A stretch of DNA of 64,000 nucleotides from positions 3,472,001-3,536,000 of the forward strand of contig JADKGW010000001.1 of assembly GCA_016722075.1 (NCBI GenBank), in the 5' to 3' direction. The notes under the pieces were generated by a model. It did not search any database and was not told the DNA's origin. It worked only from the letters and a program-made list of their open reading frames with translations. Made by a program: the position numbers and the translations under genes. Each line of letters opens with the position of its first letter. The stretch's first letter is position 1. Positions 1 through 8,601 of the stretch are shown in pieces. The DNA is from Candidatus Kouleothrix ribensis. Its GTDB lineage: Bacteria; Chloroflexota; Chloroflexia; Chloroflexales; Roseiflexaceae.

Positions 1-98
1 CCGTCGCGCGCGGCCACCTCGGCCATCGCCAGCGACTCGGCCAGCGTGAGCGCTCCGTCGTCGACATCGAACAGAATGTGGGAGTGAAGGTCGATCAT
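1..98 (-). CDS. PHP-type protein-tyrosine phosphatase, CpsB/YwqE family (N-terminus only)
   Basis: Only the first 32 codons are in the window; the gene runs off the left edge. The ATG at 98 opens with MIDLHSHIL followed by DVDDGA, the metal-binding start of the PHP-fold phosphatases that dephosphorylate bacterial tyrosine kinases of polysaccharide export (CpsB, YwqE). The gene follows the BY-kinase at 260-952 on the same strand after a 160-bp gap, the usual kinase/phosphatase pairing. The family call rests on this short N-terminus and the neighbour, so the catalytic core is unseen. Confidence 0.75.
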   Translation of the reverse strand, partial: MIDLHSHILFDVDDGALTLAESLAMAEVAARD

Positions 99-183
99 GC
101 GAGTTGTGCGTGTTACATTTTGAGTTTTGAGCTTCGTTACTCATAACTCATCATCAGACGTACGCCGTTGGCGTGCTGAGCCT

Positions 184-209
184 GCGGCAGCGCGCTGCTG
201 CCGCTTTTT
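184..209. terminator. GC-rich hairpin followed by T5, between kinase and phosphatase genes
   Basis: GCGGCAGC (184-191) and GCTGCCGC (197-204) form an 8-bp stem with a 5-nt loop, followed on the plus strand by TTTTT. Both flanking genes are on the minus strand, where the U-tract is missing, so it would work as an intrinsic terminator only for plus-strand transcripts. It could also be a structural intercistronic hairpin. Confidence 0.35.
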
Positions 210-259
210 GCTTACCGAAAAGTATCATGCTGCCACGTTATGAGTGCTGTAACGTACAG

Positions 260-952
260 CTACCCATAGTAGCCGTAGCCCCGCTCTACCGCCGCGTTGT
301 TCAGCACCACGCCGATGATGTTGGCCTTGACTTTCTCGAGAATCTGGCGCGCCTGGCGCCCGCGCTCGCGGCTGGTCTTGCCGGCCTGAAACACCAGCAG
401 CACGCCATCGACCCTGGTGGCCAGCACGGCCGCGTCGGTGACAGCGCCAACCGGCGGGGTGTCGAACAGCACGACATCGGCCTCGGCGCGCAGCCGCGCG
501 ATCACAGACTCCATCCGCCGCGAGCCGAGGATGTCGGCCGGGCGTGGCGGCAGCGGGCCGCTGGTGAGCAGGCTCAGCCCCGGCACACCCACATCGCACA
601 ACGGCAGATCGGCATCCTCCTGCGCCAGGATCAGGCTGGTCAGCCCGCTGTCGTTGGGCAGGCCGAAGAGCGTGTGCAGCGTCGGCCGGCGCAGATCGCA
701 ATCGACCAAGATGACCCGCTGTTCGGACTGAGCCATGGTGATCGCCAGGTTCGCGATCGTCGTCGACTTGCCTTCGTCGGGGGCGCTACTGGTGGCCAGC
801 AGCGTGCGCAACGGCTTGTCGAGGCTCGAGAACTGGATGTTGGTGCGCAGTGTGCGGTAGGCCTCGGCTGCCGGCGAGCGTGGGTCGCGCAGCGCGATTA
901 GTGTGGCTGGGGTTGTGCCGTTTGCTGACATATTCGTCATTGTGTTGAGCAC
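260..952 (-). CDS. Bacterial tyrosine kinase, CpsD/CapB (BY-kinase) family
   Basis: This 230-residue cytoplasmic ATPase should autophosphorylate tyrosines and control polysaccharide polymerisation and export together with a Wzz-type membrane activator. The Walker A SSAPDEGKST lies at about residues 55-64, the BY-kinase Walker A' VILVDCDLRRP at 80-90 and the Walker B VVLFDTPP at 160-167. The protein ends in GYGYYG, a very short tyrosine tail compared with the usual C-terminal cluster. The Wzz-like activator gene ends only 3 bp upstream, so membrane activator and kinase are split proteins as in Gram-positive systems. Alternative starts are Met5 and Met8. Confidence 0.92.
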   Translation of the reverse strand: MLNTMTNMSANGTTPATLIALRDPRSPAAEAYRTLRTNIQFSSLDKPLRTLLATSSAPDEGKSTTIANLAITMAQSEQRVILVDCDLRRPTLHTLFGLPNDSGLTSLILAQEDADLPLCDVGVPGLSLLTSGPLPPRPADILGSRRMESVIARLRAEADVVLFDTPPVGAVTDAAVLATRVDGVLLVFQAGKTSRERGRQARQILEKVKANIIGVVLNNAAVERGYGYYG

Positions 953-955
953 TGA

Positions 956-1612
956 TTATTCTACAGTCGGGATCGCGCCAAGGGTCGTCAGCCCGACGAA
1001 GCGCTCGATGTCGGCTGCCGTCTTGAGCGTATTGTCGAGCGCCTCGATCACGAACGCCAGCAGCAAGCCCAGCACCAGGCCAAGCACGCCGCCGGCCGCG
1101 ACGATCACGCGCGTCTGCGGCCAGTACAGGTTGACCCGGTCGGCCGGCTGCAGCTCGCGCAAATTGATCCGGCTGCTGCCCTCGAGCGAGGCATTCAGCG
1201 AGGCCACCAGGCCGACCATATTCTGCCCGATCGCGTTGGCCAGCTTCGGCGCCACCTCGGGGTCGGGGTAGGTCACCTGCACAATCATCTTGCGCTGGTC
1301 GGGCAGCGGCTGGATGGCGACGTGCTTGTTCAGCAACCACTCGGCGCTACGGTCGAGGCCAAGCTGCTGGCTGACCTGGTCGAGCTCGCGCGGGGCCAGC
1401 GCCAGCTCCTTATAGCTGTTCATGCTGTTTTCCAGCACGATCGAGAGCCCGTTATCGAGCTGGTTGGCCAGCACCAGGTAGGTCGCCTCCGAGCGGTACA
1501 GCCGCTCTTGGAAGCGCGTGAAGGCGTAGGCGCTCGCCGCCGCGACGAAGGCGGTCAGCACCACGATCCACCAGCGTCGCCGCAAGACATTGGTATAGTC
1601 AGTCAGTCGCAT
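956..1612 (-). CDS. Wzz/YveK-like chain-length determinant (BY-kinase activator)
   Basis: This 218-residue inner-membrane protein has the Wzz layout. A short cytoplasmic N-terminus (DYTNVLRRRWW) is followed by a membrane helix at about 16-32, an extracytoplasmic domain, and a second helix at about 172-192 that starts with VIVAAGG. A proline-containing stretch (LQPADRVNLYWP) precedes the second helix, as in the family. The short C-terminal tail would touch the kinase encoded 3 bp downstream. In this family it sets polymer length and activates the kinase. Confidence 0.85.
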   Translation of the reverse strand: MRLTDYTNVLRRRWWIVVLTAFVAAASAYAFTRFQERLYRSEATYLVLANQLDNGLSIVLENSMNSYKELALAPRELDQVSQQLGLDRSAEWLLNKHVAIQPLPDQRKMIVQVTYPDPEVAPKLANAIGQNMVGLVASLNASLEGSSRINLRELQPADRVNLYWPQTRVIVAAGGVLGLVLGLLLAFVIEALDNTLKTAADIERFVGLTTLGAIPTVE

Positions 1613-1630
1613 TGTGTAATCCTTCGTGCC

Positions 1631-2233
1631 TCAGGCATCGCGCATAGGCGCGGGCCGGCCATGCGCGCGGTGGTGCAGCAGCAGCGCCAGCCCGGCCGCC
1701 AGGCCCAGCCCGGCGGCGGCGCGCAGGCTCACCTCGATCACAAGCGCGCGCAGGCTGCCCAGGCGCGCCGCCTGTGCGGGCGGGTCGAGCACACCGATCT
1801 GCAGGCCCGGCTGATCAGGCTGGCCGCCCCAGTAGCGCAGCCCCTGTGCGCGCAGCACCGCAATCAGCGCATCGGCGATTGCGAGCGCCTCGGCCGGGCT
1901 GGCCGCCACGACCGTGATGCTCACGGTGTGCTCGCTATAGCCGGCCGCGATCGTGCCGGCCAGCGCCTCGGCGGCGACATGGCGGCCACGCCGCGCCAGC
2001 TCGGCGGCCAGGTCGCCGCGAAAGGCCGTGCTCTGGAGGATCGCCGGCAGATCCTGCGCGGTCGTATCCTCGCGCCGATCAGACAGCCCGGCCACGCCGC
2101 CGGCCTGCGCGTCGCGCGTCACCAGCAGGCGCATCGGCACGGCGTAGCGCGCCGGCCGCAGCAGCGCGGCGCTGCCGCTGATGATCGCCACCAGCAGCGG
2201 CAGTGCGGCCACCAGCCGCCAGCGCCGGCGCAC
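1631..2233 (-). CDS. Second Wzz-like membrane protein, divergent
   Basis: This is a roughly 200-residue protein with an N-terminal RRRWR motif, a membrane helix at about 8-25, an Ala/Leu-rich periplasmic part and a second helix near residue 170-187, then a basic tail. Its layout repeats that of the gene just downstream, so it is probably a diverged paralogue of the chain-length determinant. GTG at 2233 gives the listed start, but in-frame codons just upstream encode ELPLWHYLAIVRRRW, which aligns with the other Wzz N-terminus. No ATG or TTG exists between 2233 and the stop codon upstream, so the true start may be a CTG or ATT. The upstream GT4 gene ends at 2262. Confidence 0.6.
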   Translation of the reverse strand: MRRRWRLVAALPLLVAIISGSAALLRPARYAVPMRLLVTRDAQAGGVAGLSDRREDTTAQDLPAILQSTAFRGDLAAELARRGRHVAAEALAGTIAAGYSEHTVSITVVAASPAEALAIADALIAVLRAQGLRYWGGQPDQPGLQIGVLDPPAQAARLGSLRALVIEVSLRAAAGLGLAAGLALLLHHRAHGRPAPMRDA

Positions 2234-2261
2234 AATCGCCAGGTAGTGCCATAGCGGCAGC

Positions 2262-3344
2262 TCAGCATCCGAGCGTATCGTCGATCACCTCGCGCATGCG
2301 CGCCAGAAACACCTCGCGGCTATAGCCCTCGGCGTGCCGGCGGATCGTCAGCGGGTCGTAGCGGTCGTGGCGAGCGGCCGCAACCGCAGCTGCCAGTGCC
2401 GCCGCGCTCTGCTCGTAGAAAAAGCGCCCGGTCACACCCTCAACCACCGTCTCGAGCGCGCCGCCGGCGCCATAGGCAATCACCGGGCGCCCGGCCGACA
2501 TCGCCTCGAGCGGCGTGATGCCGAAATCTTCTTCGCCAGGGAAGATGAATGCCCGGCAGCCGGCGAACAGCGTACGCCGCTGCGCATCGCTGATCTGGCC
2601 CAGGAACTCGACATTCGGCCCGGCCAGCTGCTGCAGCCGGGCGCGCGCCCGGCCGTCGCCAAACACCTTGAGCGGCAGGCCCAGCTTAGAAAACGCGCGC
2701 ACCACCAGATCGAGCCGCTTGTACGGGATCAGCCGGCCGCCGGCCAGGTAGAAATCGCCCGGCACCCAGGGCCGAAACGGCGGCAGATCGACCGGCGGTG
2801 CGATCACCGTGGCGGGCCGGCCGTAGTAGCGCGCGATCCGCGCCGCCACCGCACTCGAGTTGGCAATGAAGCGATCGACGCGCGGGGTAGTGCTGACATC
2901 CCACAGTCTAACATACGAGAGGGCGATGGGCAACACGGCGCGCTGAAGCCAGCCGAAGCCCTCGCGCTGAACGTAATCGCCGGTGCGCCAGGCGAAGCGC
3001 ATGGGCGTGTGGCAGTAGCAGATGTGGCGCGCGTGCGGCGCCGGGATGATACCCTTGGCGTACGCGCTACTACTGCTGATAACCAGATCGTAGCCGCTCA
3101 GGTCGAAGCTCTCGAACGCGCTGGGGTACAGCAGGAAGTACTTCTGAAAGTGGCGCCGCCAGCCCGGCAGCCGCTGCATCCACGAAGTACGAATATCCCA
3201 GCTGCGGTAGAGATCGGGCATCGCGGCCGGATCGTACACCGAAGTAAACACTGGCGCGGCCGGGTAGAGCGAGTGTAATACCTCGAGCACGCGCTCGGCA
3301 CCACCATACTGATTCAGATAATCGTGGATGAACGCGACACGCAT
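2262..3344 (-). CDS. Glycosyltransferase family 4 (GT-B fold)
   Basis: A 360-residue cytoplasmic retaining glycosyltransferase, probably adding one sugar of the exopolysaccharide repeat. The N-terminus has the donor-fold HDYLNQYGGAER motif and the C-terminal domain has the E-x7-E motif in EEDFGITPLE, followed by AMSAGRPVIAYGAGGALE. HTPMRF near residue 115 is typical of the WbaZ/mannosyltransferase-like branch, but donor and acceptor cannot be read from sequence. The ATG at 3344 is preferred to a TTG two codons earlier. It is the first visible gene of the minus-strand polysaccharide set that continues to the left edge. Confidence 0.88.
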   Translation of the reverse strand: MRVAFIHDYLNQYGGAERVLEVLHSLYPAAPVFTSVYDPAAMPDLYRSWDIRTSWMQRLPGWRRHFQKYFLLYPSAFESFDLSGYDLVISSSSAYAKGIIPAPHARHICYCHTPMRFAWRTGDYVQREGFGWLQRAVLPIALSYVRLWDVSTTPRVDRFIANSSAVAARIARYYGRPATVIAPPVDLPPFRPWVPGDFYLAGGRLIPYKRLDLVVRAFSKLGLPLKVFGDGRARARLQQLAGPNVEFLGQISDAQRRTLFAGCRAFIFPGEEDFGITPLEAMSAGRPVIAYGAGGALETVVEGVTGRFFYEQSAAALAAAVAAARHDRYDPLTIRRHAEGYSREVFLARMREVIDDTLGC

Positions 3345-3454
3345 GGTCAACTACTCGGCAGGCGGCTGGTCGATCGCACATAAGCTACCAGCAAAACTGC
3401 GGGGCGTCAAACCCGCTGTACGCGCGCTGCCGGTGCGCGGCGCTGTAGCGCCAC

Positions 3455-3484
3455 TTGCACAAAAACACCGATCAACAGTATAGT
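3455..3484 (+). promoter_or_regulatory. Candidate sigma70-type promoter for the rubrerythrin/DinB gene
   Basis: TTGCAC (3455-3460) and TATAGT (3479-3484) are separated by 18 nt, about 95 nt upstream of the preferred ATG at 3582. The 3345-3581 gap separates the divergent glycosyltransferase gene; no good minus-strand promoter was seen in it. Confidence 0.5.
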
Positions 3485-3581
3485 AGTATCAGCAACCTCG
3501 CCGCCGTGTGGCGGCGCACGCCTGGCGCCGGCCCGAATCATCGCGCGGCGCATGCAATCATACGGAGGCCACCAGACAACT

Positions 3582-4589
3582 ATGACATCCGATCAAGCGG
3601 AACTACGCCGGCTCTACACCAGCGCCAGCCTCGGCCACACTGCCTACCGCACCTGGGCCGCCCAGGCGCGGCACGAACGGCGCTTCAATATCGCGCGGCT
3701 GTTCGAGGCGTTGGCCGCTGCCAAGCTGGCACGGGCCGAGAGCGTGTTTCAGCAGCTCGGCGAGGCCGGCTCGACTAGCGGCAACATCGACCGGGCGCTG
3801 GCTGGGCTCGAGCCCGAGGCCATCGCCACCGGGCCAATCACCGGCACGAACCCGCTGGCCCGCGACATGCTGCTGCGCGCGCAGCTGGCCTTGAAGGAGA
3901 ACCGCGACCTGCGCGCCAATGAGATCGGCGATATCTACGTCTGCACAAAATGCGGCGCGCTGCGCGAGGGCCAGATCACCAGCGCCTGCCCAACCTGCGG
4001 CACAGTTCCCGAGGCACACAAGCCCTTTCGCGCGATCGAGGCCATGGGCACGCTCGGGCCACATGCGATCATGGCATTTCTCGAGCATAGCGAAGAGGCG
4101 CTGCGCAAGCTGTTCGACAGTATCGACGAAGAGATTCTGGCGACCCAGCCGGGCCAGGGCCAGCCTTCGCTCAAAGAGCTGACCGGCCACCTGGTCGATA
4201 TCGACGGGGTGTTTCGCGAGCGCGCGTGGCTGCTGCTCGAGACCGACCGGCCCGAGCTGCCGCCGGCGCACCCGCCGCGCCTCGATGCCGCCGCCGCCTA
4301 TCGCAGCCAGCCGATGGCCGCGATTCTGGCGTCGTTCCACGCCACCCGGCGCCAGACGATCAACCTGCTGCGCGGGCTGACCAGCGCGGCCTGGCACCGC
4401 CATGGTCACCACGAGCTGTATGGCGAGATCGATCTGCTGCACCAGGGTAACTGGGTGGTGGCGCACGAGCGCGCGCACCTGATCGAGATGATCCAGGTGC
4501 GCCATGATCTGCTGGTGCTGTCGCAGGCCGCCAAGGTATCGCCCGACCTGGGCGAGGTCGTGGTGACGAATGTAAGCGAGGGGGAGTAG
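3582..4589 (+). CDS. Rubrerythrin-like / rubredoxin zinc ribbon / DinB-like fusion protein
   Basis: A 335-residue soluble protein with three parts. Residues 1-115 look like a rubrerythrin four-helix bundle, but the expected E-x-x-H iron ligands are not apparent (AAAKLARAES at the second helix). A rubredoxin-like ribbon follows with two CxxC pairs (CTKCG, CPTCG). The last 170 residues look like a DinB/YfiT metal-dependent bundle, with His in LTGHLVDID and HERAHLIEM as possible metal ligands. ATG 3582 is chosen over ATG 3552 because GGAGG lies at 3564-3568. A redox or thiol-dependent role is inferred; no partner is visible. Confidence 0.7.
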   Translation: MTSDQAELRRLYTSASLGHTAYRTWAAQARHERRFNIARLFEALAAAKLARAESVFQQLGEAGSTSGNIDRALAGLEPEAIATGPITGTNPLARDMLLRAQLALKENRDLRANEIGDIYVCTKCGALREGQITSACPTCGTVPEAHKPFRAIEAMGTLGPHAIMAFLEHSEEALRKLFDSIDEEILATQPGQGQPSLKELTGHLVDIDGVFRERAWLLLETDRPELPPAHPPRLDAAAAYRSQPMAAILASFHATRRQTINLLRGLTSAAWHRHGHHELYGEIDLLHQGNWVVAHERAHLIEMIQVRHDLLVLSQAAKVSPDLGEVVVTNVSEGE

Positions 4590-4670
4590 CGAACGCTGTG
4601 GGTTATGCGGGTTGAGCTGTGCGGATGCTGGCCGCAATAGAGCACGCAAAACGCATCGCGCGAGTAAGCA

Positions 4671-5396
4671 ATGGCACATTCCACACAGTCTGCCCGGCGT
4701 GCCGCGTTCGACATGGACGAGATCGCGCCCGACCGGTTCATCGTCCACAACCAGCGCATCGGCGGCGTGCTCAAGGGCGAGGGCAACCTCACCGGCAAAG
4801 CCTTCGAGCTGACAACCTGGCGGCGCGAGGGTTTGCTGGGGCGGCTACGCGAGCGCGGCTTCACGGTACGCACGATCGCCGACCGGGTCGCCGGTTTGCC
4901 GGCCACGCCGCCGCCGATACTGATCGGCGGTGCGGGCTGGCGTGCGCTGGCCACGTCGCTCGAACAGTTCAGCCATTTCGACCTGCGCCAGCTGCGCTGG
5001 CATGCGATTACCCCAACCGAGCGCGCGGGCGTGCCGGGCGTGGTGCTGTACGACGGCTGGGTGCTGCGCCGGCGCAAGGGCCGCGGCGCGGCCTCGTTCT
5101 ACCTGGCCCATAAGGAGCGCGCTGGCGGCATTGGGCTGCGGCCGATCGGTGAGAACATGGCGCTGCTGGCCGGCTACGCTCAGGCGCTCGAGCTCGACCC
5201 GCGCCCGCTGATCGTCGAGCGACGCGGCGAGCAGCTGCTGCTGCCCGAGATCGTGCTGCCGCCGGCATACCGCGCGGTACTCATGCTGATCGCCCAGCCC
5301 GCGCAGGCCGGCTGGGCGATCGACCAGCGTGGCTGGCCCCATGCCGCAGCGCTATTCGCACGGCTGGGCCTACACCTGACGATTGAGGAGCCGTAG
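4671..5396 (+). CDS. Conserved-looking protein of unknown function
   Basis: A 241-residue protein with no signal peptide or membrane helix that I can see. Regular hydrophobic/charged alternation and good codon use support it as real: it has an IGGVLKGEGNLTGK segment, a VVLYDGWVLRRRKGRG stretch and a C-terminal LPPAYRAVLMLIAQPAQAGW block. I do not recognise the family. It starts 81 bp after the rubrerythrin/DinB gene and may be co-transcribed. Met15 (4713) is an alternative start, and neither start has a clear ribosome binding site. Confidence 0.6.
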   Translation: MAHSTQSARRAAFDMDEIAPDRFIVHNQRIGGVLKGEGNLTGKAFELTTWRREGLLGRLRERGFTVRTIADRVAGLPATPPPILIGGAGWRALATSLEQFSHFDLRQLRWHAITPTERAGVPGVVLYDGWVLRRRKGRGAASFYLAHKERAGGIGLRPIGENMALLAGYAQALELDPRPLIVERRGEQLLLPEIVLPPAYRAVLMLIAQPAQAGWAIDQRGWPHAAALFARLGLHLTIEEP

Positions 5397-5481
5397 CCAC
5401 AACACCTGTAGGGTGCGCTACGGCCTTGCCACACCGATGCACACACGCGCAGGCGTGCGTACACCAGCACAGCATTGGGGC

Positions 5482-5712
5482 TTAGATCGCCAGCGCCAGC
5501 ACAGGGCGCCGCCGATAGACTGGCGCCGCCCCGAAAATCGGGGCAGCATCTTCACGCGCACGGCGCCTGAGCGCACGGTAGCGCCAGGTCGCCGTGGTGA
5601 GCCTGATGAACTGGTGCCTAGCCGGCGCGATCTCGTCGGTATACCAGCGGCGCGGCAGCATCTCGCTGCTCTGCAGCACGCTATCGATATCCTGGCTCGC
5701 CACCTCGAACAT
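5482..5712 (-). CDS. Small basic protein of unknown function
   Basis: A 76-residue protein, MFEVASQDID at the start and rich in Arg and Trp/Tyr in the middle (PRRWYTDEI, ATWRYRALRRRAR). The strongest evidence is a well-placed GGAGG (complement of 5720-5724) seven bases before ATG 5712; the longer reading from 5790 lacks such a site. No family is recognised. It stands alone between the unknown gene ending at 5396 and the ftsZ end at 6038. Confidence 0.5.
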   Translation of the reverse strand: MFEVASQDIDSVLQSSEMLPRRWYTDEIAPARHQFIRLTTATWRYRALRRRAREDAAPIFGAAPVYRRRPVLALAI

Positions 5713-5968
5713 ACACGAGCCTCCGTAGTACAAAACCCCTGACGCGCCGAACCGGAGGCAGCCCGCTGGCCGACTCCGGTTCTGGATCATTTGCTACAAC
5801 CGCGCTATGCGAGCATGGCCCGCGCGGCACGAATTCGAACATAACCCCCTGAACAGCGGCCTACGTGCGCACAATACTGGGCGCGCACCGGCCGGCTACG
5901 CCTGAGCAGCCCGCTCGGCGCATGCATCTACTATATCATACCTCAAAACTCGATAGTGTGTCACTGTT

Positions 5969-6024
5969 GATCGTCTGTTTCGGTTTTGGTGCGCCGCGAG
6001 CGCCCAAAGCCCGAACAGACGATC
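5969..6024. repeat. Palindromic element downstream of ftsZ (copy A)
   Basis: GATCGTCTGTT (5969-5979) and AACAGACGATC (6014-6024) form a perfect 11-bp stem enclosing a smaller hairpin with the core GCGC-CGCGA-GCGC (5991-6003). The same core and flanking TCGGTTTT pattern occurs at 9479-9520. It sits just beyond the ftsZ stop and may end or protect the dcw transcript. The rest of the 5713-6037 gap holds nothing else that I can identify. Confidence 0.6.
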
Positions 6025-6037
6025 GCGGACCGCCGCT

Positions 6038-7207
6038 CTAGCGCCCGCGGTTGCGATTACGCAGGAACGGCGGGATGTCCAGGTCGTCGCTATTGCTAAA
6101 GCTAGGCGTCGCGCGCGGCGGCTGCGGCTGGGCGGCCGGGCGCTGCGGCTGCGGCTGAGCCGCCACCGGCACCTGCTGGGCGCTCACCGGCGCCGGCACG
6201 GCTGCGCCGGCAAACGAGCGCGAGCGCTGCACATTCGGGCGGGTCGAGTCGAAGCCAGTCGCGATCAGCGTGATGCGCACCTGGCCGGCCGGGAAGTTCG
6301 GGTCGATCACCGCACCAAACTTAATGTTTGCCTCGGGGTCGACTGCCTTGGCCACAATGTCGGCGGCCTCATAGATCTCGAGGATGCCCAGATCATCGCC
6401 GCCGGTGACATTGAACAGCACACCCTTGGCGCCATCGATCGAGACCTCGAGCAGCGGCGAGGCAATCGCCTCGTTTACCGCATCGACCATGCGCGTGTCG
6501 CCGCTGCCGTAGCCCAGCGCCATCAGCGCCGAGCCGGCCTGGGCCATGATCGCCTTCACGTCGGCGAAGTCGACGTTGATCAGGCCGCGCTGGGTGATCA
6601 CATCCGAGATGCCCTGGATGCCCTGGCGCAGCACGTCGTCGGCCATGCGGAAGGCCTGCAGCATCGACGTGTTCTTGCTGGCAGTCTGCAGCAGCCGGTC
6701 GTTGGGAATAATGATCGTGGTATCGACCATCGGCTTGAGCTGCTCGATGCCCTGCTCGGCGGTTTTGCGGCGGTGGTTGCCCTCGAAGGTGAATGGCTTG
6801 GTCACCACGCCCACGGTCAGGATGCCAAGGTCTTGCGCGATCCCGGCGATCACCGGCGCGGCGCCGGTGCCGGTGCCGCCGCCCATGCCGGCGGTAATGA
6901 AGACCATATCGGAGCCTTTGAGCGCCTCGTAGATCTCCTCGTTGGTCTCTTCAGCGGCCTTCTGGCCGATCACCGGGTTACCGCCCGAGCCAAGGCCCTT
7001 GGTCAGCTTATCGCCGATGCGGATGCGCACGTCGGCCTGCGAGTGCATCAGCGCCTGCGCGTCGGTGTTGACGGTGATGAACTCGACACCCTGCACGCCA
7101 TCGGAGACCATGCGATCGACCGCATTCGAGCCGCCGCCGCCAACCCCGATCACCTTGATCGTCGCCTGCGGCTCGGGTCCCAGATTGAAGTTGTTGAAGT
7201 CTGCCAT
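6038..7207 (-). CDS. ftsZ: Cell division protein FtsZ
   Basis: The 389-residue tubulin-like GTPase polymerises at mid-cell into the Z-ring. The GTP-binding GGGTGTG signature is at about 109-115, the N-terminal IGVGGGGSNAVDRM loop at 20-33 and the T7-loop region NVDFADVK in the second half. A Pro/Gln/Ala-rich linker of about 50 residues leads to the C-terminal peptide DLDIPPFLRNRNR, which in other bacteria binds FtsA. ATG 7207 has AGGAGG close upstream. ftsA ends 79 bp upstream; that gap is filled with short CAGTCG/CCAGTC micro-repeats. It is the last gene of the dcw cluster. Confidence 0.98.
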   Translation of the reverse strand: MADFNNFNLGPEPQATIKVIGVGGGGSNAVDRMVSDGVQGVEFITVNTDAQALMHSQADVRIRIGDKLTKGLGSGGNPVIGQKAAEETNEEIYEALKGSDMVFITAGMGGGTGTGAAPVIAGIAQDLGILTVGVVTKPFTFEGNHRRKTAEQGIEQLKPMVDTTIIIPNDRLLQTASKNTSMLQAFRMADDVLRQGIQGISDVITQRGLINVDFADVKAIMAQAGSALMALGYGSGDTRMVDAVNEAIASPLLEVSIDGAKGVLFNVTGGDDLGILEIYEAADIVAKAVDPEANIKFGAVIDPNFPAGQVRITLIATGFDSTRPNVQRSRSFAGAAVPAPVSAQQVPVAAQPQPQRPAAQPQPPRATPSFSNSDDLDIPPFLRNRNRGR

Positions 7208-7286
7208 GTGAGAAACCTCCTGTTGTCAGTCGTCAGTCGCCAGCCGCCAGTCGCCAGTCAGCTAAAGCCTGCCGACTGCTGACTGC

Positions 7287-8528
7287 CTACGGAAGAAATT
7301 CTTTGAGCCAGCCTTTGAAGCGTTCGTACGCTGATCCCATACTGTTGCGCTCGGCCGAGCCGCCAGAGCTATTGAGCATCGCCGTCCCATGGCGCGATCC
7401 CCAGCGCAGCAGGCCAACTCCGGTAGCATAGGGTGGGGTGTCGATCGAATCGGATAGCCCGCCTAGATCGGTGGGTGTGCCGACTCGCACCGGGATGCCG
7501 AGCATATCGCGCATCAGCTCATCGAGCCGTGGTAGTTGCACGGCACCGCCGGTTAGCACCACGCCGGCCGGCAGCAGGCCCTCGTAACCGCTGCGCCGGA
7601 TCTCGTTGTAGATTTGCTCAATCACCTCCTCTGCACGCGCTTGCAGCACCTGGTTCAATAGCGAGCGGCTGATCTGCTGCCGCTCGCCGGGCGCAAAGCC
7701 CTCGGCCTCGATCAGGTCGGTTTCGCCTGGCTCTTCGGCAATCGCCGCGCCATATTTGAGCTTGAGGTATTCGGCGGTGTTATGCGGGGTCTTCAGCACC
7801 ACCACGATGTCGTTGGTGAAATGGTTGCCGCCCACCGGCACGACGCTGGTGTGCCAGATCCCGCCATCGACGAACACCGCCACGTCGGTAGTGCCGCCGC
7901 CAATATCAACCAGCACCACCCCGCGATCTTTATCCTCGGGCGTCAGCACCGCCTCGCCCGAAGCCAGCGTCTGCAGCACCAGGTCGTCGATCTCGATCCC
8001 GGCGCGCTGCACGCTCTTGATCAGGTTCTGGATGGCCATGACCTCGCCGGTGACGATATGCGTCTCGACTTCGAGCCGGAAGCCCGACATGCCGATCGGG
8101 TCGCGGATGCCCTCGTGACCATCAACCACGTACGCGCGCGGGATGACGTGGATGATCTCGCGCTGGTTGGGCATGGCGATCGTCTGGGCATTCTCAACTG
8201 CGCGGGCCACGTCGCTGCGGCTGATCTCGTGGTCGGCGCGCGACACCGCCACCACGCCGCGGCTGTTGAGCGACGAGATATGCCGGCCCGAGACGCCGAC
8301 GAACGCGGTGCCAATGCGGTAGCCCGATAGACGCTCGGCCTTTTCGACGCTGGTGGTGATTGCGTTGACTGCGTCATCGATATTGACAACCACGCCTTTG
8401 TCGAGGCCTTTCGAGGGTGTCAGGCCAACGCCGAGCACATTCATGCGCCCGCTGTCGTGTACCTGCGCCACGATCGTGCATACTTTGGTGGTGCCGACAT
8501 CGATGCCGACGATGGTGCGTTGTGCCAT
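7287..8528 (-). CDS. ftsA: Cell division protein FtsA
   Basis: A 413-residue actin-fold ATPase that tethers FtsZ to the membrane. It begins with the phosphate-1 motif IVGIDVGTTK; phosphate-2 (VLVDIGGGTTDVAVF) and the adenosine motif (VVLTGGAVQLP) follow in order. The C-terminus FKGWLKEFLP is the expected amphipathic membrane-targeting helix. ATG 8528 is chosen over the in-frame codon at 8576 because AGAGGGA lies just upstream and the reading MAQRTIVGID matches the family. It lies between ftsQ and ftsZ, the standard order. Confidence 0.97.
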   Translation of the reverse strand: MAQRTIVGIDVGTTKVCTIVAQVHDSGRMNVLGVGLTPSKGLDKGVVVNIDDAVNAITTSVEKAERLSGYRIGTAFVGVSGRHISSLNSRGVVAVSRADHEISRSDVARAVENAQTIAMPNQREIIHVIPRAYVVDGHEGIRDPIGMSGFRLEVETHIVTGEVMAIQNLIKSVQRAGIEIDDLVLQTLASGEAVLTPEDKDRGVVLVDIGGGTTDVAVFVDGGIWHTSVVPVGGNHFTNDIVVVLKTPHNTAEYLKLKYGAAIAEEPGETDLIEAEGFAPGERQQISRSLLNQVLQARAEEVIEQIYNEIRRSGYEGLLPAGVVLTGGAVQLPRLDELMRDMLGIPVRVGTPTDLGGLSDSIDTPPYATGVGLLRWGSRHGTAMLNSSGGSAERNSMGSAYERFKGWLKEFLP

Positions 8529-8601
8529 AGCGTTCCCTCTGGAAGTTTTTGAATGGTGAATAGGTCGCTCACTCAAACTCAGCGCTCACCATTCAACGTT
8601 G

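Noticed and set aside
173..901. Long open frame on the plus strand opposite the tyrosine kinase
   Set aside because: It is Arg/Gln/His-rich without family motifs, and the minus strand encodes a clear BY-kinase. High GC creates long antisense frames.
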